Assembly: GCA_903847285.1 (NCBI GenBank)
Contig: CAINDH010000051.1
Coordinates: 1 to 39,318, forward strand
From: an uncultured Verrucomicrobia subdivision 3 bacterium
Lineage (GTDB): Bacteria > Verrucomicrobiota > Verrucomicrobiae > Limisphaerales > UBA11358
Direction: 5' to 3'
DNA: 39,318 nt
Within the stretch, counting starts at the first letter, position 1; each line of letters starts with the position of its first letter. Shown piece after piece: positions 1 to 9,326 of the stretch. The notes beneath the pieces were generated by a model. That model did no database searches and was not told the DNA's origin. It was given only the letters and a program-made list of their open reading frames with translations. The position numbers and the translations under genes are program-made.

Positions 1-1
1 G

Positions 2-1414
2 CTCGCGCTGTTTGCCACCGTGACGGCATTCAGCGTTGGCGGCGCGACAGTGGAGTTGCCGCCGAAGCTGCGCGGCATCAGCACCTCGGACAAATATCTC
101 AAAGCGGATTTGTTCGCGCTGCTGGCGCAAACAGATGCGAACGTCATCCGCGTCGGCTTTAGCGTGGATTCTACAAATCCACCCACGGCCCAAAATCCGC
201 TGGCTCCCTACGCCACCAATTTGGCAATTCTGGATTCCGCGTTGCCGCTGGCCCCCGCGGCGGGCATCAAAATTATTCTCTGTGCGGCGGAAACTTATGG
301 CTGGAGTCCAAATGTCTTTCAGGGCAGCGCCGCCGACCTCGCAACTTACCGCACCAATCTGGCGACCTTCTGGACGGCGATGGCGCAGCGCTATCTGAAC
401 GAGCCAGCCATTGTCGCCTACGACCTGTTGAACGAACCGGTCACGGACTATTTCTCGCAGGGCGCATGGTTCACGAACGTCATGCCAGCGGCCGTCGCGG
501 CCGTTCGCGGTGTGAATTCCAACGTCTGGCTGGTGGTTGAGTCGGAGTATCAGGGCCAGGCCGGCGGGTTTTGCACGATGCCGGTCTTGAATGATTCCAA
601 GGTGATCTACAGTTTTCATTTCTACTCGCCGCACAGCTATTGCCATCAGGGCATTCTGAATTACCCCGGCTACACCGCGACGTATCCCGGCAGTAATTCC
701 ATGTGGGGAACGCCGCCCTACACGTTCTGGAACAAAGAAACTCTGCGTGGCGAAATGCTGGCGGTCGTCAATTTTTCCCAAGCGAATCCGGGCAAGCCCA
801 TCCTCGTCGGCGAGTTCGGCGTGCTGCGCTGGGCCGCCGGTGCGGATCAATGGCTGGGCGACTGTATCGAACTGTTTGAGGAGCTGGGCTGGGATTGGTG
901 CAATCATTCGCCCTCCGGCTGGAACGGGTATAGCGCAGCCTATTCGCCCGTTGACCAGTCGGTATCCACCGCGCCCGATGGCGGCGACCGGGGAGCGCGG
1001 TGGACGGTGCTGCACCAGTGGTTCAGTTTTAATCAACTTGACGCTTACGGAATTCCGATCGGTTGGAAGACGCAGTTTTTCGGAGCGACCAACGCGGTCA
1101 ATGGCGGGGCGCTGGATGACTGGGACCATGACGGCATGAACAATTGGCAAGAGTATCTGGCCGGAACCAACCCGACGAACGCCAGCTCGAAGTTTCAGGT
1201 GACTGATTTCAAGCGACAGGGTGGAACCAACTTCATGATCCAGTGGTCAAGTGTGGCGGGGAAAAAATACGCCCTTCAGACTTCTGCGAATCTGCTGGCC
1301 GGGTTTGACGGATGGGTGACAAATCACGTTCCGGGGACGCCACCGGTCAACACGCACACCGTTAATGTGGATCAAGCCCGCAGCCGCTACTATCGCGTGC
1401 TCGTGGAGCCGTGA
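2..1414 (+). CDS. GH5-type glycoside hydrolase (cellulase family), 5' end missing
   Basis: Secreted endo-glycosidase of glycoside hydrolase family 5, expected to cut beta-linked glucan or mannan outside the cytoplasm. The frame is open to the window edge, and the first codons (LALFATVTAFS) read like the end of a signal peptide, so the GTG at 20 is probably internal and the true start lies upstream. The general acid/base Glu is in the LLNEPV motif (Glu codon 434-436) and the nucleophile Glu is in LVGEFG (codon 812-814); both fit the family. After the catalytic barrel comes an acidic calcium-loop-like motif (DWDHDGMNNWQEYLAGTNP, about 1120-1180), then a C-terminal beta-rich module of about 70 residues ending YYRVLVEP. 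That module recurs in three other secreted proteins of this window. Substrate cannot be fixed from sequence; the GH3 and GH16 genes downstream favour beta-glucans. Confidence 0.88.
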   Translation, partial: LALFATVTAFSVGGATVELPPKLRGISTSDKYLKADLFALLAQTDANVIRVGFSVDSTNPPTAQNPLAPYATNLAILDSALPLAPAAGIKIILCAAETYGWSPNVFQGSAADLATYRTNLATFWTAMAQRYLNEPAIVAYDLLNEPVTDYFSQGAWFTNVMPAAVAAVRGVNSNVWLVVESEYQGQAGGFCTMPVLNDSKVIYSFHFYSPHSYCHQGILNYPGYTATYPGSNSMWGTPPYTFWNKETLRGEMLAVVNFSQANPGKPILVGEFGVLRWAAGADQWLGDCIELFEELGWDWCNHSPSGWNGYSAAYSPVDQSVSTAPDGGDRGARWTVLHQWFSFNQLDAYGIPIGWKTQFFGATNAVNGGALDDWDHDGMNNWQEYLAGTNPTNASSKFQVTDFKRQGGTNFMIQWSSVAGKKYALQTSANLLAGFDGWVTNHVPGTPPVNTHTVNVDQARSRYYRVLVEP

Positions 1415-1576
1415 CATCGTCCGATTCCTTCAACTGATGGCTAAGGACTGTCCGTTTGCCTTGATGAAGCTGAATTGGCAACCTCGCTGGCGGACATAAA
1501 ACCTGGGAAGCGCTGATGTTTTGAGAATGTTAACCGACGTGGGCGCCAGCAGGGGGCGGCAGCATCAATACAAAAA

Positions 1577-1592
1577 CTAGCCGCTCGGCTAG
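1577..1592. repeat. Short perfect palindrome in the GH5/CBM-protein gap
   Basis: CTAGCCG and CGGCTAG flank a 2-base centre, giving a 7-bp perfect inverted repeat. It lies in the 285-base gap between the GH5 gene and the next gene and has no T-run after it, so it is not an obvious terminator. It could be an operator or part of a small repeat. I see nothing else in this gap. Confidence 0.35.
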
Positions 1593-1699
1593 CTAGGCAT
1601 TTCTGAAGGCTGAGGTAGGTTAATCACACTCCATGCGCCACAGTTGAAACCCTGAACCAAGCTAGTTTGACGGATGGATTCTAAAAAACTGAATAACAT

Positions 1700-3352
1700 A
1701 TGAAATCAATGATCAAAAGCATCACCCTCTGCGCCTTGCTTGGTGCAGCCGCCACTGCCAAAGCGGATACCACCAACTTGTTTCCGAATGGAAATTTTTC
1801 AGTCGCTGGCCCGACGGCTGACTGGGTGGAAAACAATTGCTGCGGAAATTTTATCTACACGTATCCGGCCACAGGAGGCAATCCCGGCGGTTATGGCACG
1901 ATTAACAATCAGGGACCGACTGACTTCTACGGCATCTGGGTCAATGGTGATTCGGCTCCGCTGACGTTGGCTTCCATGGGGCTGACCGCTGGCCAGACCT
2001 ACACATTTGTGCAGGATATGAAAATTATTTCCGGCACCACGATTGGCGGATTCAAGATTGATTGGTTTGACGGCGCCAACGCCGGCGCTGGTAGCACGGG
2101 TGATTTGCGTCCCTCCACCTCCGGCCACAACACTGCTAACTGGGAAACGTATTCCTTCACCATCACCATTCCCTCGGGTGCGGTGGGTATGAAAATTGTT
2201 CCGCTCTGGGGTCAGTTGTCTGAAGTTGCCTTTGACAACATCGGAGTCGTTATTCCCACCACGTCACCCTTGGCGGCATCCATCACCAGTCCGGCCAACT
2301 CGGCGATTGTCAGCACGAACTTCACGATCAACGCCAGCGCCTCGGTTTTGCCGGGGTCAGTGACCAATGTGTATTTTTATGACGGCGGCACGCTGCTGGG
2401 AAATTACGACACGTCTCCCTACACCTTTGCCGCGACCAGCATTACGCCCGGTGCGCACGCGCTGAAGGTGGTGGCGAAGGGCACTAACGGTGCGGGTTCG
2501 TTCATCTCGATCACCTCTGCCGTGGTCAACGTGACCGTGGTGGCCGATCCTTACCTGTTCACAGTTGATCCCTCGAAGACGTGGAATGGCTATATGAACG
2601 TTTTTGAAACTCCGCAAAATGGCGGCGGTTTCGTATTTGGCACCAGCTGGGGCACGGGTGATTTGCGCGCCTCATATTCCGGTTCACTGTTGACGCTATC
2701 GCCGAACACGATTGGTGATCCCGCTGGCTTTTGGTATGTCAGCACCGGCAACGCTTCGGTTGGAAATAAATATATGGATGCCAGCTTCTATGTCGAACCC
2801 GCCGGTTCTTTACCTGGCGTGACCGTGACGTTCGCCGGCAATTGCAACAACAATACGCTGACGGCCAACGGGGCCTTCGCTGGGCCGGTCAACCTTGCGG
2901 GCAATAGCTGGACTTGCGTCGCTTTCATCAAGGACTTTGCGCCGGACTTTTCCTCGGTCAGCACCACGACCACCACGCTGACGAACGGTCAACCGTTCAG
3001 CATAAGCCTCGCCACGGTCAACGACCCGGCGCGTCATGTGCAATACGGCTTTGAAACCGTTGGGCCGTGCGTTTGGGCAACTGACACGTCTCTGGCAGGC
3101 TACGGCAATGTCCAAGTTGGTCCGCCGGTTAGCACGCCGACAACAGTCACCATCACCCCCAGCTTGAGCAGTGGAATCCTGAGCATGTCGTTCCCCACCC
3201 AAATTGGTTTCACCTACACCGTCCAATACAAAACCAATTTACTGAGTGCTACTTGGACGACCTTGACGACCACTAATGGAACCGGAGCGACTGCCGTGGT
3301 GACCAATGCAGCCAATACCGCCAACCGTTTCTATCGCGTTTCTATTCAATGA
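1700..3352 (+). CDS. Secreted multidomain protein with CBM-like and Ig-like domains
   Basis: Exported protein of 550 residues with no catalytic domain that I recognise. Residues 1-22 form a signal peptide (MKSMIKS start, hydrophobic core, AKA cleavage region). Residues about 24-187 look like a carbohydrate-binding jelly-roll (NLFPNGNFSV start, WETYSFTITIP near the end, VAFDNIGV closing strand). Residues about 190-282 are a bacterial Ig-like domain of the type that follows SPANSA and contains VYFYDGGTLLG. Residues about 285-475 are a further beta-rich domain I cannot name. The last 60 residues form the C-terminal module shared with the neighbouring glycosidases (SMSFP, YTVQYKTNL, FYRVSIQ end). 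Its position next to GH5 suggests polysaccharide binding at the cell surface or in the medium. That role is inferred, not shown. Confidence 0.75.
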   Translation: MKSMIKSITLCALLGAAATAKADTTNLFPNGNFSVAGPTADWVENNCCGNFIYTYPATGGNPGGYGTINNQGPTDFYGIWVNGDSAPLTLASMGLTAGQTYTFVQDMKIISGTTIGGFKIDWFDGANAGAGSTGDLRPSTSGHNTANWETYSFTITIPSGAVGMKIVPLWGQLSEVAFDNIGVVIPTTSPLAASITSPANSAIVSTNFTINASASVLPGSVTNVYFYDGGTLLGNYDTSPYTFAATSITPGAHALKVVAKGTNGAGSFISITSAVVNVTVVADPYLFTVDPSKTWNGYMNVFETPQNGGGFVFGTSWGTGDLRASYSGSLLTLSPNTIGDPAGFWYVSTGNASVGNKYMDASFYVEPAGSLPGVTVTFAGNCNNNTLTANGAFAGPVNLAGNSWTCVAFIKDFAPDFSSVSTTTTTLTNGQPFSISLATVNDPARHVQYGFETVGPCVWATDTSLAGYGNVQVGPPVSTPTTVTITPSLSSGILSMSFPTQIGFTYTVQYKTNLLSATWTTLTTTNGTGATAVVTNAANTANRFYRVSIQ

Positions 3353-3398
3353 TGGCGAGTGATGGCGGCCGTTGGTAAAACAACCCATAACCAAAAAC

Positions 3399-3431
3399 GG
3401 CCGAGTCTGCATCACGCATGCAGACTCGGCC
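3399..3431 (+). terminator. Strong hairpin between the CBM protein and the sensor-like gene
   Basis: A perfect 14-bp stem (3399-3412 with 3418-3431, arms starting GGCCGAGTCTGC) closes a 5-base loop. It follows the stop at 3352 and ends 11 bases before the ATG at 3443. On the plus strand it is followed by TTCCGG rather than a T-run; on the minus strand a short T-run follows (complement of AAAAA at 3393-3398). It may end transcription of the upstream gene, act as an attenuator, or mask the start of the next gene. Confidence 0.6.
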
Positions 3432-3442
3432 TTCCGGAAATA

Positions 3443-4879
3443 ATGAAAACACAAAAGCAAAACAGCCGGGTAGTATCCATCTTGATGCTAGGTCTATTGT
3501 GTCACGCGGTCTCGCTATCCGGGCTGGCCGCAGAAGCCCCAGATCGGCTCTTGACCACTGCGGCTGAAGTCAGGGGTTTGTCCGCCGCCGAGGCGTATCA
3601 ACATCATCCAGTAAAGTTGCGGGGCGTGGTGACGTTTTACGACGAGGCGCTCTACTCGCGGTTTGTGCAGGACGAAACGGCGGGCATCTATTTGCAGGAG
3701 CTCGCGACTATGCCCGCCCTGTTGCCGGGACAGGTCGTCGAGGTGGAAGGTGTCACCGGACCGGGTGAATACGCGCCCGTGATTTTGCCCACATCCGTGA
3801 AAGTGGTTGGTGCAGGTAAACTGCCTGTCGCCAAACCCGTCACGCTAGAAGAATTAGTCGGCGGTCATGATGATAGTCAGATGGTAGAATTCAGCGGGAT
3901 TGTCCGCGCCGTCCGTTTCGATAAAGAGTCACAATACTTCATGATAGATTTTGCGAAGGGCGGCGAACGTTTCACGGCCTATACGAAACAATTGCCCGAC
4001 GGTGCGGGCGCAAGCTTGGTGGACAGCACCATGAAAGTGCGCGGTGTCTCATCCACCATGTTCAACCACCAGCGTCAGCTCTTCGGCGTCCGCCTGTTGG
4101 TGCCGAAAGCAGAAGGTCTGGTCGTGGAAAAGCCGGCTCCGGCCAACGCTTTTGAGATGGCCGCAAACAAGATCAACAGCCTGTTGCAATTTACGCCAGG
4201 TGGAACACTCGGCGAGCGGGTAAAGGTTGCGGGCACGGTGGCCTGCGGCGAACCCGGTAGCGCTATTTTCATTCAGGACCAAGCCGCGGGGCTTTTTTGC
4301 CAGACCCGGCAGTTGGATTCCGTCCAACCGGGCGATCAGGTGGAGATTTTGGGTTATCCCGCCAAAGGAGAATACACACCAATTCTAGAAGATGCCGTGT
4401 TTCGGAAAATCGGAGCCGGCGTCGAGCCGAAAGCAGACGCCGTGGATGTTAACGAGATTTTAACGGGCGTTCACGACTGCCGGCTAGTGCAGCTCTCGGC
4501 CACGGTGTTGGATCGCGTGCAGCGCGGAGTTAATCAATTTTTCCTGCTTCAAAGCAGTGATTTTACATTTCAAGCCTATCTGCCCCAAAAGGGTAATAAT
4601 GACGAGTTGGCGGCCATCCCTAACGGCAGCGAAGTGATGGTCACCGGCATTTGCATGATCGAACGCGGCAGCCAATGGCAAGCCGGCGATAAGTGGCGCG
4701 CAGCTTCGTTTCATCTCCTGCTGCGCTCACCAAAAGATGTGTCTGTTCTGAACCAGTCTGCGGCTGGGAAAATGCCCGACACCCTTTGGATTGCTGTGGT
4801 AGCCGGCTTCATTGCCGTGGGTTCGTTGCTCTGGGTAGTAGCGGTGAGGATAAAACACCGCGAACCAAAAAAATCATAA
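3443..4879 (+). CDS. Membrane-anchored OB-fold repeat protein, kinase-less sensor domain
   Basis: Predicted 478-residue protein exposed outside the cytoplasmic membrane. Residues 1-30 form a signal peptide ending LSGLAAEA. The body reads as two related halves, each opening with an OB-fold-like unit ([31 protein letters not shown] in the first; [31 protein letters not shown] in the second) followed by a second unit. One transmembrane helix lies near residues 448-468, followed by a short basic cytoplasmic tail ([10 protein letters not shown]). From memory, this kind of ectodomain occurs at the N-terminus of large histidine kinases in Verrucomicrobia and Acidobacteria, but here the gene stops right after the membrane helix. 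I chose the ATG at 3443 because the frame upstream runs through the hairpin and lacks a signal-peptide start. The ligand is unknown; the setting suggests a sugar-related signal. Confidence 0.7.
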   Translation: MKTQKQNSRVVSILMLGLLCHAVSLSGLAAEAPDRLLTTAAEVRGLSAAEAYQHHPVKLRGVVTFYDEALYSRFVQDETAGIYLQELATMPALLPGQVVEVEGVTGPGEYAPVILPTSVKVVGAGKLPVAKPVTLEELVGGHDDSQMVEFSGIVRAVRFDKESQYFMIDFAKGGERFTAYTKQLPDGAGASLVDSTMKVRGVSSTMFNHQRQLFGVRLLVPKAEGLVVEKPAPANAFEMAANKINSLLQFTPGGTLGERVKVAGTVACGEPGSAIFIQDQAAGLFCQTRQLDSVQPGDQVEILGYPAKGEYTPILEDAVFRKIGAGVEPKADAVDVNEILTGVHDCRLVQLSATVLDRVQRGVNQFFLLQSSDFTFQAYLPQKGNNDELAAIPNGSEVMVTGICMIERGSQWQAGDKWRAASFHLLLRSPKDVSVLNQSAAGKMPDTLWIAVVAGFIAVGSLLWVVAVRIKHREPKKS

Positions 4880-4899
4880 CGCCAAAAATTATTTACCGT

Positions 4900-5697
4900 A
4901 TGAATTCTCAAATTAACCAAAGTATGAAAGCTCAACACTTACCCGCCCGCAAAGGATTTACACTGATCGAATTGCTGGTGGTCATCGCCATCATCGCGAT
5001 CCTAGCGGCCATGCTTTTACCCGCGCTCGCCAAGGCGAAGGAAAAGGCCAAGGCAATTGCCTGCGTCAGCAACAGCAAGCAGATTGGTTTGGGGCTGGTG
5101 ATGTATGTCGGCGACAATAATGAGTCTCTGCCGCCGTTGAATGATAAAAATTTTGCCACCCACAGCGCTAACTGGTGGTATAAAATTTTGGACAGTGGAA
5201 ATTATCTCACCAGTAGTTCACGCTCCAATAACGTCTGGCGCTGCACGGCGGTGTTGGATGCGGACATTGATTCCGGCACGGTCAGCTACTACAGCTCACC
5301 CTGCGAAGGATACGGGCCGCTTGAAGACACCACCAATCCCGACAAAGGAATTATTCGTTACTATTTAGATCTGACCGGCAAGCCGCAGGGCGCCCGCAAA
5401 ATGAACACGATTAACCGCACCAGCCAGATCTGGTTGATTGGCGATGTCGGGCGACCAAAATCAGGTGGGAATGTCAATAAGTTGCCCACGAGTTATTACA
5501 CGGATATTACCGTCATCAAGCCGGTCATCACGCCGCCTCCCGGGTCTGGCTGGACGACGGTTCCGGTCAACAAACAAGCCGCCTGCCGTCACAATGGTCG
5601 CGCCAATTTTTCGGCTTGTGACGGGCATGTTGAAACCGGCAAATGGTCGGATTTGAGCATCGATAAGGACGACGTCTTTGCCATTAATTCGTTCTGA
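4900..5697 (+). CDS. Type II secretion-type pseudopilin with H-X9-DG motif
   Basis: Prepilin-like protein of 265 residues from the ATG at 4900 (a second ATG at 4924 is possible). The leader ends RKG, with cleavage and methylation predicted between Gly19 and Phe20. The mature N-terminus is the classic [13 protein letters not shown] helix with the conserved Glu at mature position 5 (Glu24), ending [13 protein letters not shown]. Near the C-terminus the H-X9-DG signature (His231 to Asp241-Gly242) marks the prepilin-type processing-associated family that is abundant in Planctomycetes and Verrucomicrobia. It lies 20 bases after the sensor-like gene and upstream of GH3, which suggests use in secretion or display of polysaccharide-degrading enzymes. 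These proteins are often present in many copies per genome, and the specific role of any one copy is unknown. Confidence 0.88.
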   Translation: MNSQINQSMKAQHLPARKGFTLIELLVVIAIIAILAAMLLPALAKAKEKAKAIACVSNSKQIGLGLVMYVGDNNESLPPLNDKNFATHSANWWYKILDSGNYLTSSSRSNNVWRCTAVLDADIDSGTVSYYSSPCEGYGPLEDTTNPDKGIIRYYLDLTGKPQGARKMNTINRTSQIWLIGDVGRPKSGGNVNKLPTSYYTDITVIKPVITPPPGSGWTTVPVNKQAACRHNGRANFSACDGHVETGKWSDLSIDKDDVFAINSF

Positions 5698-5788
5698 CGT
5701 TCAATGCACGGTGTCGGTATGGTGGCCCGCATTGATTGAAAATCGGTGCCCCCAAAAAATATGTTTTGGCAGATTGGTTTTGAGTTTT

Positions 5789-7651
5789 ATGAAAGCGCAA
5801 AAAATGATTTCTTCATCGGGAGTGGTCGGCAGGTCGGCGTGTGTGCTGGTCCTGGGTTTGCTGCGGGCGTTTGCTGCTGGCGATGAGCGGGTCGGCACCG
5901 TTCTGGCGCAGATGACGATAGACGAAAAAATCGGCCAGATGGTGCAGGTGGATTCCGCCGCGCTGAAAGACAAGGGCGACGTGAAAAAATATTTTCTCGG
6001 CTCCGTTTTGAGCGGCGGCGGCTCCGACCCGGCGGACAACTCGCCTGCGACGTGGAAAAAATTTGCCGATGAATTTCAGGCACAGGCGTTGCAGACTCGG
6101 CTAAAAATTCCGCTGCTCTACGGTATTGATGCGGTGCATGGCAACAACAACGTGGATGGCGCGGTGATTTTTCCGCACCACGTCGGCTTCGGCGCGACGC
6201 ATGACGCGAAGCTCGTCGAGCGTGCCGAGCGCGTGACCGCCGATGAGGTCGCGGGTATTGGCATCCGTTGGGCATTCGCACCGTGCATCGCGGTATCGCA
6301 AGATACGCGCTGGGGTCGTAGTTATGAAAGCTACGGCTCATCGCCGGAACTCGTCGGCGAACTTGGCGCAGCAGCCGTGCGCGGATTACAGGGCGATGAG
6401 CTCGGGAAAAATTCCGTGCTCGCCTGTGCAAAACATTTTGCTGGCGACGGCGGCACCACCAACGGCAAAGATCAAGGCGATACAGCGTGTGATGAGGCGA
6501 CCTTCCGCAAGACGTTCATCGCGCCCTATGAGCCATCCATCAAGGCCGGCGTTGGGTCCATCATGGTTTCGTTCAACAGCTGGAACGGCGTGAAAATGCA
6601 CGGCAACCAATACCTGCTCACGGATGTGTTGAAAGGTGAAATGGGATTCAAAGGTTTTCTCGTTTCCGATTGGGCGGCGATTGACCAGCTTGGTGCGGAT
6701 TACAAAGCCGACATCGAACAATCCATCAACGCTGGTCTCGACATGATCATGATTCCCGCAGGGCCGGGAGAGGGGCATAACTACGTGGAGTTCATCGCTA
6801 ACCTGAAAGAGTTGGTCGCCTCCGGGAAAGTTTCCCAGGCGCGTATTGATGACGCGGTGCGCCGGATTCTGGCGGTTAAAGTTCAGATGGGCGTTTTTGA
6901 AAATCCGTGGACCGATCCAGCACTCACCGCAAAAATCGGTTCGCCGGAGCATCGGGCCGTCGCGCGCGAGTGCGTGCGTGAGTCGCTCGTGCTGTTGAAA
7001 AATGAAAAGCAAGTCTTGCCCCTCAAAAAAGATTTGAAACGCATTGTTGTCCTTGGCAAGGCGGCGGATGATCTGGGAATCCAGTGCGGTGGCTGGACGA
7101 TTGACTGGCAAGGCAAAATCGGGAACGTAACGTCGGGCGGCACGACGCTGCTCGCGGCTATCAAACAAACCGTTGCTAAAAATACCGAAGTTAAATTTTC
7201 GCCCGACGCAGAAAATTTACGGGGAGCCGAGGCTATTGTCGTTGTGGTCGGCGAATTGCCTTACGCCGAAATGAAAGGTGACCGCAGTGATCTGAGCCTT
7301 GCGCCGGGCGATGCCGCATTAATCAGAAAAGCCAAGTCCGCCGGCGTGCCGATGGTGACGGTGCTGTATTCTGGCCGCCCGCTCGTATTGGGAAAAGCTT
7401 TAGAAATCAGCGATGCGTTCGTGGCCGCGTGGCTCCCGGGCACCGAGGGCGCGGGCATCACGGATATTTTATTCGGAGACGCGACGCCCATCGGTAAGCT
7501 CCCGCGTCCATGGCCGCGCGACAATTCTGAATTGGGTGGCGCCGGGGTTGCCGCGCCTGTCACATCGCCTTTGTTTGCGCCAGGTTTCGGCCTGACCTAT
7601 GATGCGGGCGTGAAGCTGAAAAAGCTCAAAACCGCCTCCTTAAATGAATAA
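5789..7651 (+). CDS. GH3 beta-glucosidase, exported
   Basis: Glycoside hydrolase family 3 enzyme of about 620 residues, expected to release glucose from the non-reducing ends of beta-glucan oligosaccharides, probably in the periplasm. The ATG at 5789 gives a signal-peptide-like N-terminus (SACVLVLGLLRAFAAG); the frame extends further upstream into the end of the prepilin gene but without signal-peptide character. The N-terminal barrel carries DTRWGRSYESYGSSP and AKHFAGDGG, and the catalytic Asp nucleophile lies in LVSDWAAI (Asp294). The C-terminal alpha/beta sandwich contains VLLKNEKQVLPL and ends with APGFGLTY. The order and length match secreted exo-beta-glucanase/beta-glucosidase members such as plant ExoI-type enzymes. 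Its stop overlaps the start of the GH16 gene by 8 bases, so the two are probably translated together. Confidence 0.93.
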   Translation: MKAQKMISSSGVVGRSACVLVLGLLRAFAAGDERVGTVLAQMTIDEKIGQMVQVDSAALKDKGDVKKYFLGSVLSGGGSDPADNSPATWKKFADEFQAQALQTRLKIPLLYGIDAVHGNNNVDGAVIFPHHVGFGATHDAKLVERAERVTADEVAGIGIRWAFAPCIAVSQDTRWGRSYESYGSSPELVGELGAAAVRGLQGDELGKNSVLACAKHFAGDGGTTNGKDQGDTACDEATFRKTFIAPYEPSIKAGVGSIMVSFNSWNGVKMHGNQYLLTDVLKGEMGFKGFLVSDWAAIDQLGADYKADIEQSINAGLDMIMIPAGPGEGHNYVEFIANLKELVASGKVSQARIDDAVRRILAVKVQMGVFENPWTDPALTAKIGSPEHRAVARECVRESLVLLKNEKQVLPLKKDLKRIVVLGKAADDLGIQCGGWTIDWQGKIGNVTSGGTTLLAAIKQTVAKNTEVKFSPDAENLRGAEAIVVVVGELPYAEMKGDRSDLSLAPGDAALIRKAKSAGVPMVTVLYSGRPLVLGKALEISDAFVAAWLPGTEGAGITDILFGDATPIGKLPRPWPRDNSELGGAGVAAPVTSPLFAPGFGLTYDAGVKLKKLKTASLNE

Positions 7652-9218
7652 ACTTTTTGGAGTTGTTCTCGGATTTTTTTTGGGGCTCGCGGTCACGCAA
7701 CTACCGGCGGCAAATGTTTTGTTTTATCCCGGTTTTGAATCGGACACACCCGGACAACACCAGAATTTACTTAGCTGGACGTGGTATGGCCAGCCATGGG
7801 GAAACACGCTCAACGAAACCGGTGCAGATGCCCGCAGTGGGGGTAATTTCTTCAAAGTGTTTCAAGGTTTTACCGGTAGCGTGAATTATAACGGCGTTTA
7901 TCAAGATTACATTTCCGGGCCGGGCGCAACATACACGGCGGATGGCTGGGCCAAAATGTTGGCCTCCGATGCGCTCGCTGGCCAGAACCTCGCGTGGTTG
8001 GAAGTCACTTTCCGCGATGCCAATTCGGACACGCTGGCGCTTTATCGCTCTAGCCAGATTACCTCGAATGGTTTTCCAAAAAGCGTCTGGGTCAATCTGG
8101 CGGTAACGAATCAATACAACCCGAACACATTTGTCGTCACCAACACCGTGAAGTCACTTGTCGCGCCGACGGGGACCTACTTCGTGCGCTATCAAGTCGT
8201 GTTGCAAGGCGACGCGGCCGGTTCCAACGGCTCGGTTTATTTTGACGACTTAAATCTGAGCCTGACCAGCGCTGCGCCGTATGGCGATTGGAACATTGTC
8301 TGGAGTGACGAATTCAACGGCACGAACATCAACGCGAATGTTTGGACTTACGATCTTGGTAACGGCGGGTCTAATCCGGGTTGGGGCAACAATGAACTGG
8401 AATTTTATACCGCGCGCACCAATAACGCCTCCGTGTCCGGCGGCTTGCTGCACATCGTTGCCAGAAAAGAATCCACCAACGGTTTTAGCTACACGTCTGC
8501 GCGGGTAAAAACACAGGGGCTCGCCGCGTGGAAATACGGGCGCTTTGAGTGGCGCGCGCGTTGTCCCGGCGGCGCCGGCTTCTGGCCCGCGCTTTGGTTT
8601 CTTGGCACGAATATCACCACGGTTGGCTGGCCAGGCTGCGGCGAGATTGATGTAATGGAAACCAGCGGCGCCTCGCTCACGAACGTGCAGGGCAGTCTTC
8701 ATTCCGGCGGTGCGAATGGTGATCCGACCGCCATCTACACCCTGCCAGATGGTGGTTCCATGACTAACTTTCACACCTACGTTTTGGACTGGAGCACTAA
8801 CGCGTTTTTATTTTACGTGGACGGGCATCTTTACCAGACGCAGTCCAGTTGGACGAGCAGTGTGGGCACTTATCCAACGCCGTTCGACAAGCCGGAGTTC
8901 ATCATCATGAACCTCGCGGTCGGCGGGAACTATGTCGGCAATCCTAGTCTCGCCACCATCAACGCCAACGGCGGATTCCCCGGCGAACTGCAAGTGGATT
9001 ACTTGCGCGTCTTGAGCCAGACTGCGCCGCTAAAAATTTCCCTGACGCGCACAAACAACGCGCTACTGGTTTCGTGGCCGAGCAATGTCGTCGGCCACTT
9101 ACAGGCGCAGCTCAACGCCGGCTTGGGCACAAATTGGGCAGATCTCACACAAGCTACGAATCCAGCCAGCATCAGCCCCACCAACGCCAGCGGCTTTTTC
9201 CGGGTAAAATCGCCATAG
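7644..9218 (+). CDS. GH16 endo-beta-glucanase (laminarinase-like) with CBM-like N-domain
   Basis: Secreted family 16 glycoside hydrolase of 524 residues. Residues 1-22 are a signal peptide (LGFFLGLAVTQLPA). Residues about 23-208 form a CBM4/9-like jelly-roll (FYPGFESD, VYFDDLNLSL). The catalytic domain runs from about 212 to 455 and opens with WNIVWSDEFNG. Its active-site motif GEIDVME supplies nucleophile Glu334, Asp336 and acid/base Glu339. WGNNELEFYT and FWPALWFL fit the bacterial beta-1,3 or mixed-linkage glucanase branch. The last 65 residues are the shared C-terminal module (LLVSWPS to FFRVKSP). The ATG overlaps the GH3 stop, giving a GH3-GH16 pair suited to stepwise beta-glucan breakdown. 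Exact linkage preference cannot be decided here. Confidence 0.93.
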   Translation: MNKLFGVVLGFFLGLAVTQLPAANVLFYPGFESDTPGQHQNLLSWTWYGQPWGNTLNETGADARSGGNFFKVFQGFTGSVNYNGVYQDYISGPGATYTADGWAKMLASDALAGQNLAWLEVTFRDANSDTLALYRSSQITSNGFPKSVWVNLAVTNQYNPNTFVVTNTVKSLVAPTGTYFVRYQVVLQGDAAGSNGSVYFDDLNLSLTSAAPYGDWNIVWSDEFNGTNINANVWTYDLGNGGSNPGWGNNELEFYTARTNNASVSGGLLHIVARKESTNGFSYTSARVKTQGLAAWKYGRFEWRARCPGGAGFWPALWFLGTNITTVGWPGCGEIDVMETSGASLTNVQGSLHSGGANGDPTAIYTLPDGGSMTNFHTYVLDWSTNAFLFYVDGHLYQTQSSWTSSVGTYPTPFDKPEFIIMNLAVGGNYVGNPSLATINANGGFPGELQVDYLRVLSQTAPLKISLTRTNNALLVSWPSNVVGHLQAQLNAGLGTNWADLTQATNPASISPTNASGFFRVKSP

Positions 9219-9326
9219 GGACGAAACCATTCGGAGCCAAGCGGGTAAAAAACAAATCACCGGGCTTGCGGGACTGGGGTTACAATTTCAGTTTGTGCCG
9301 CGTCCGCTGCGCCGTAGAATTGCGCC

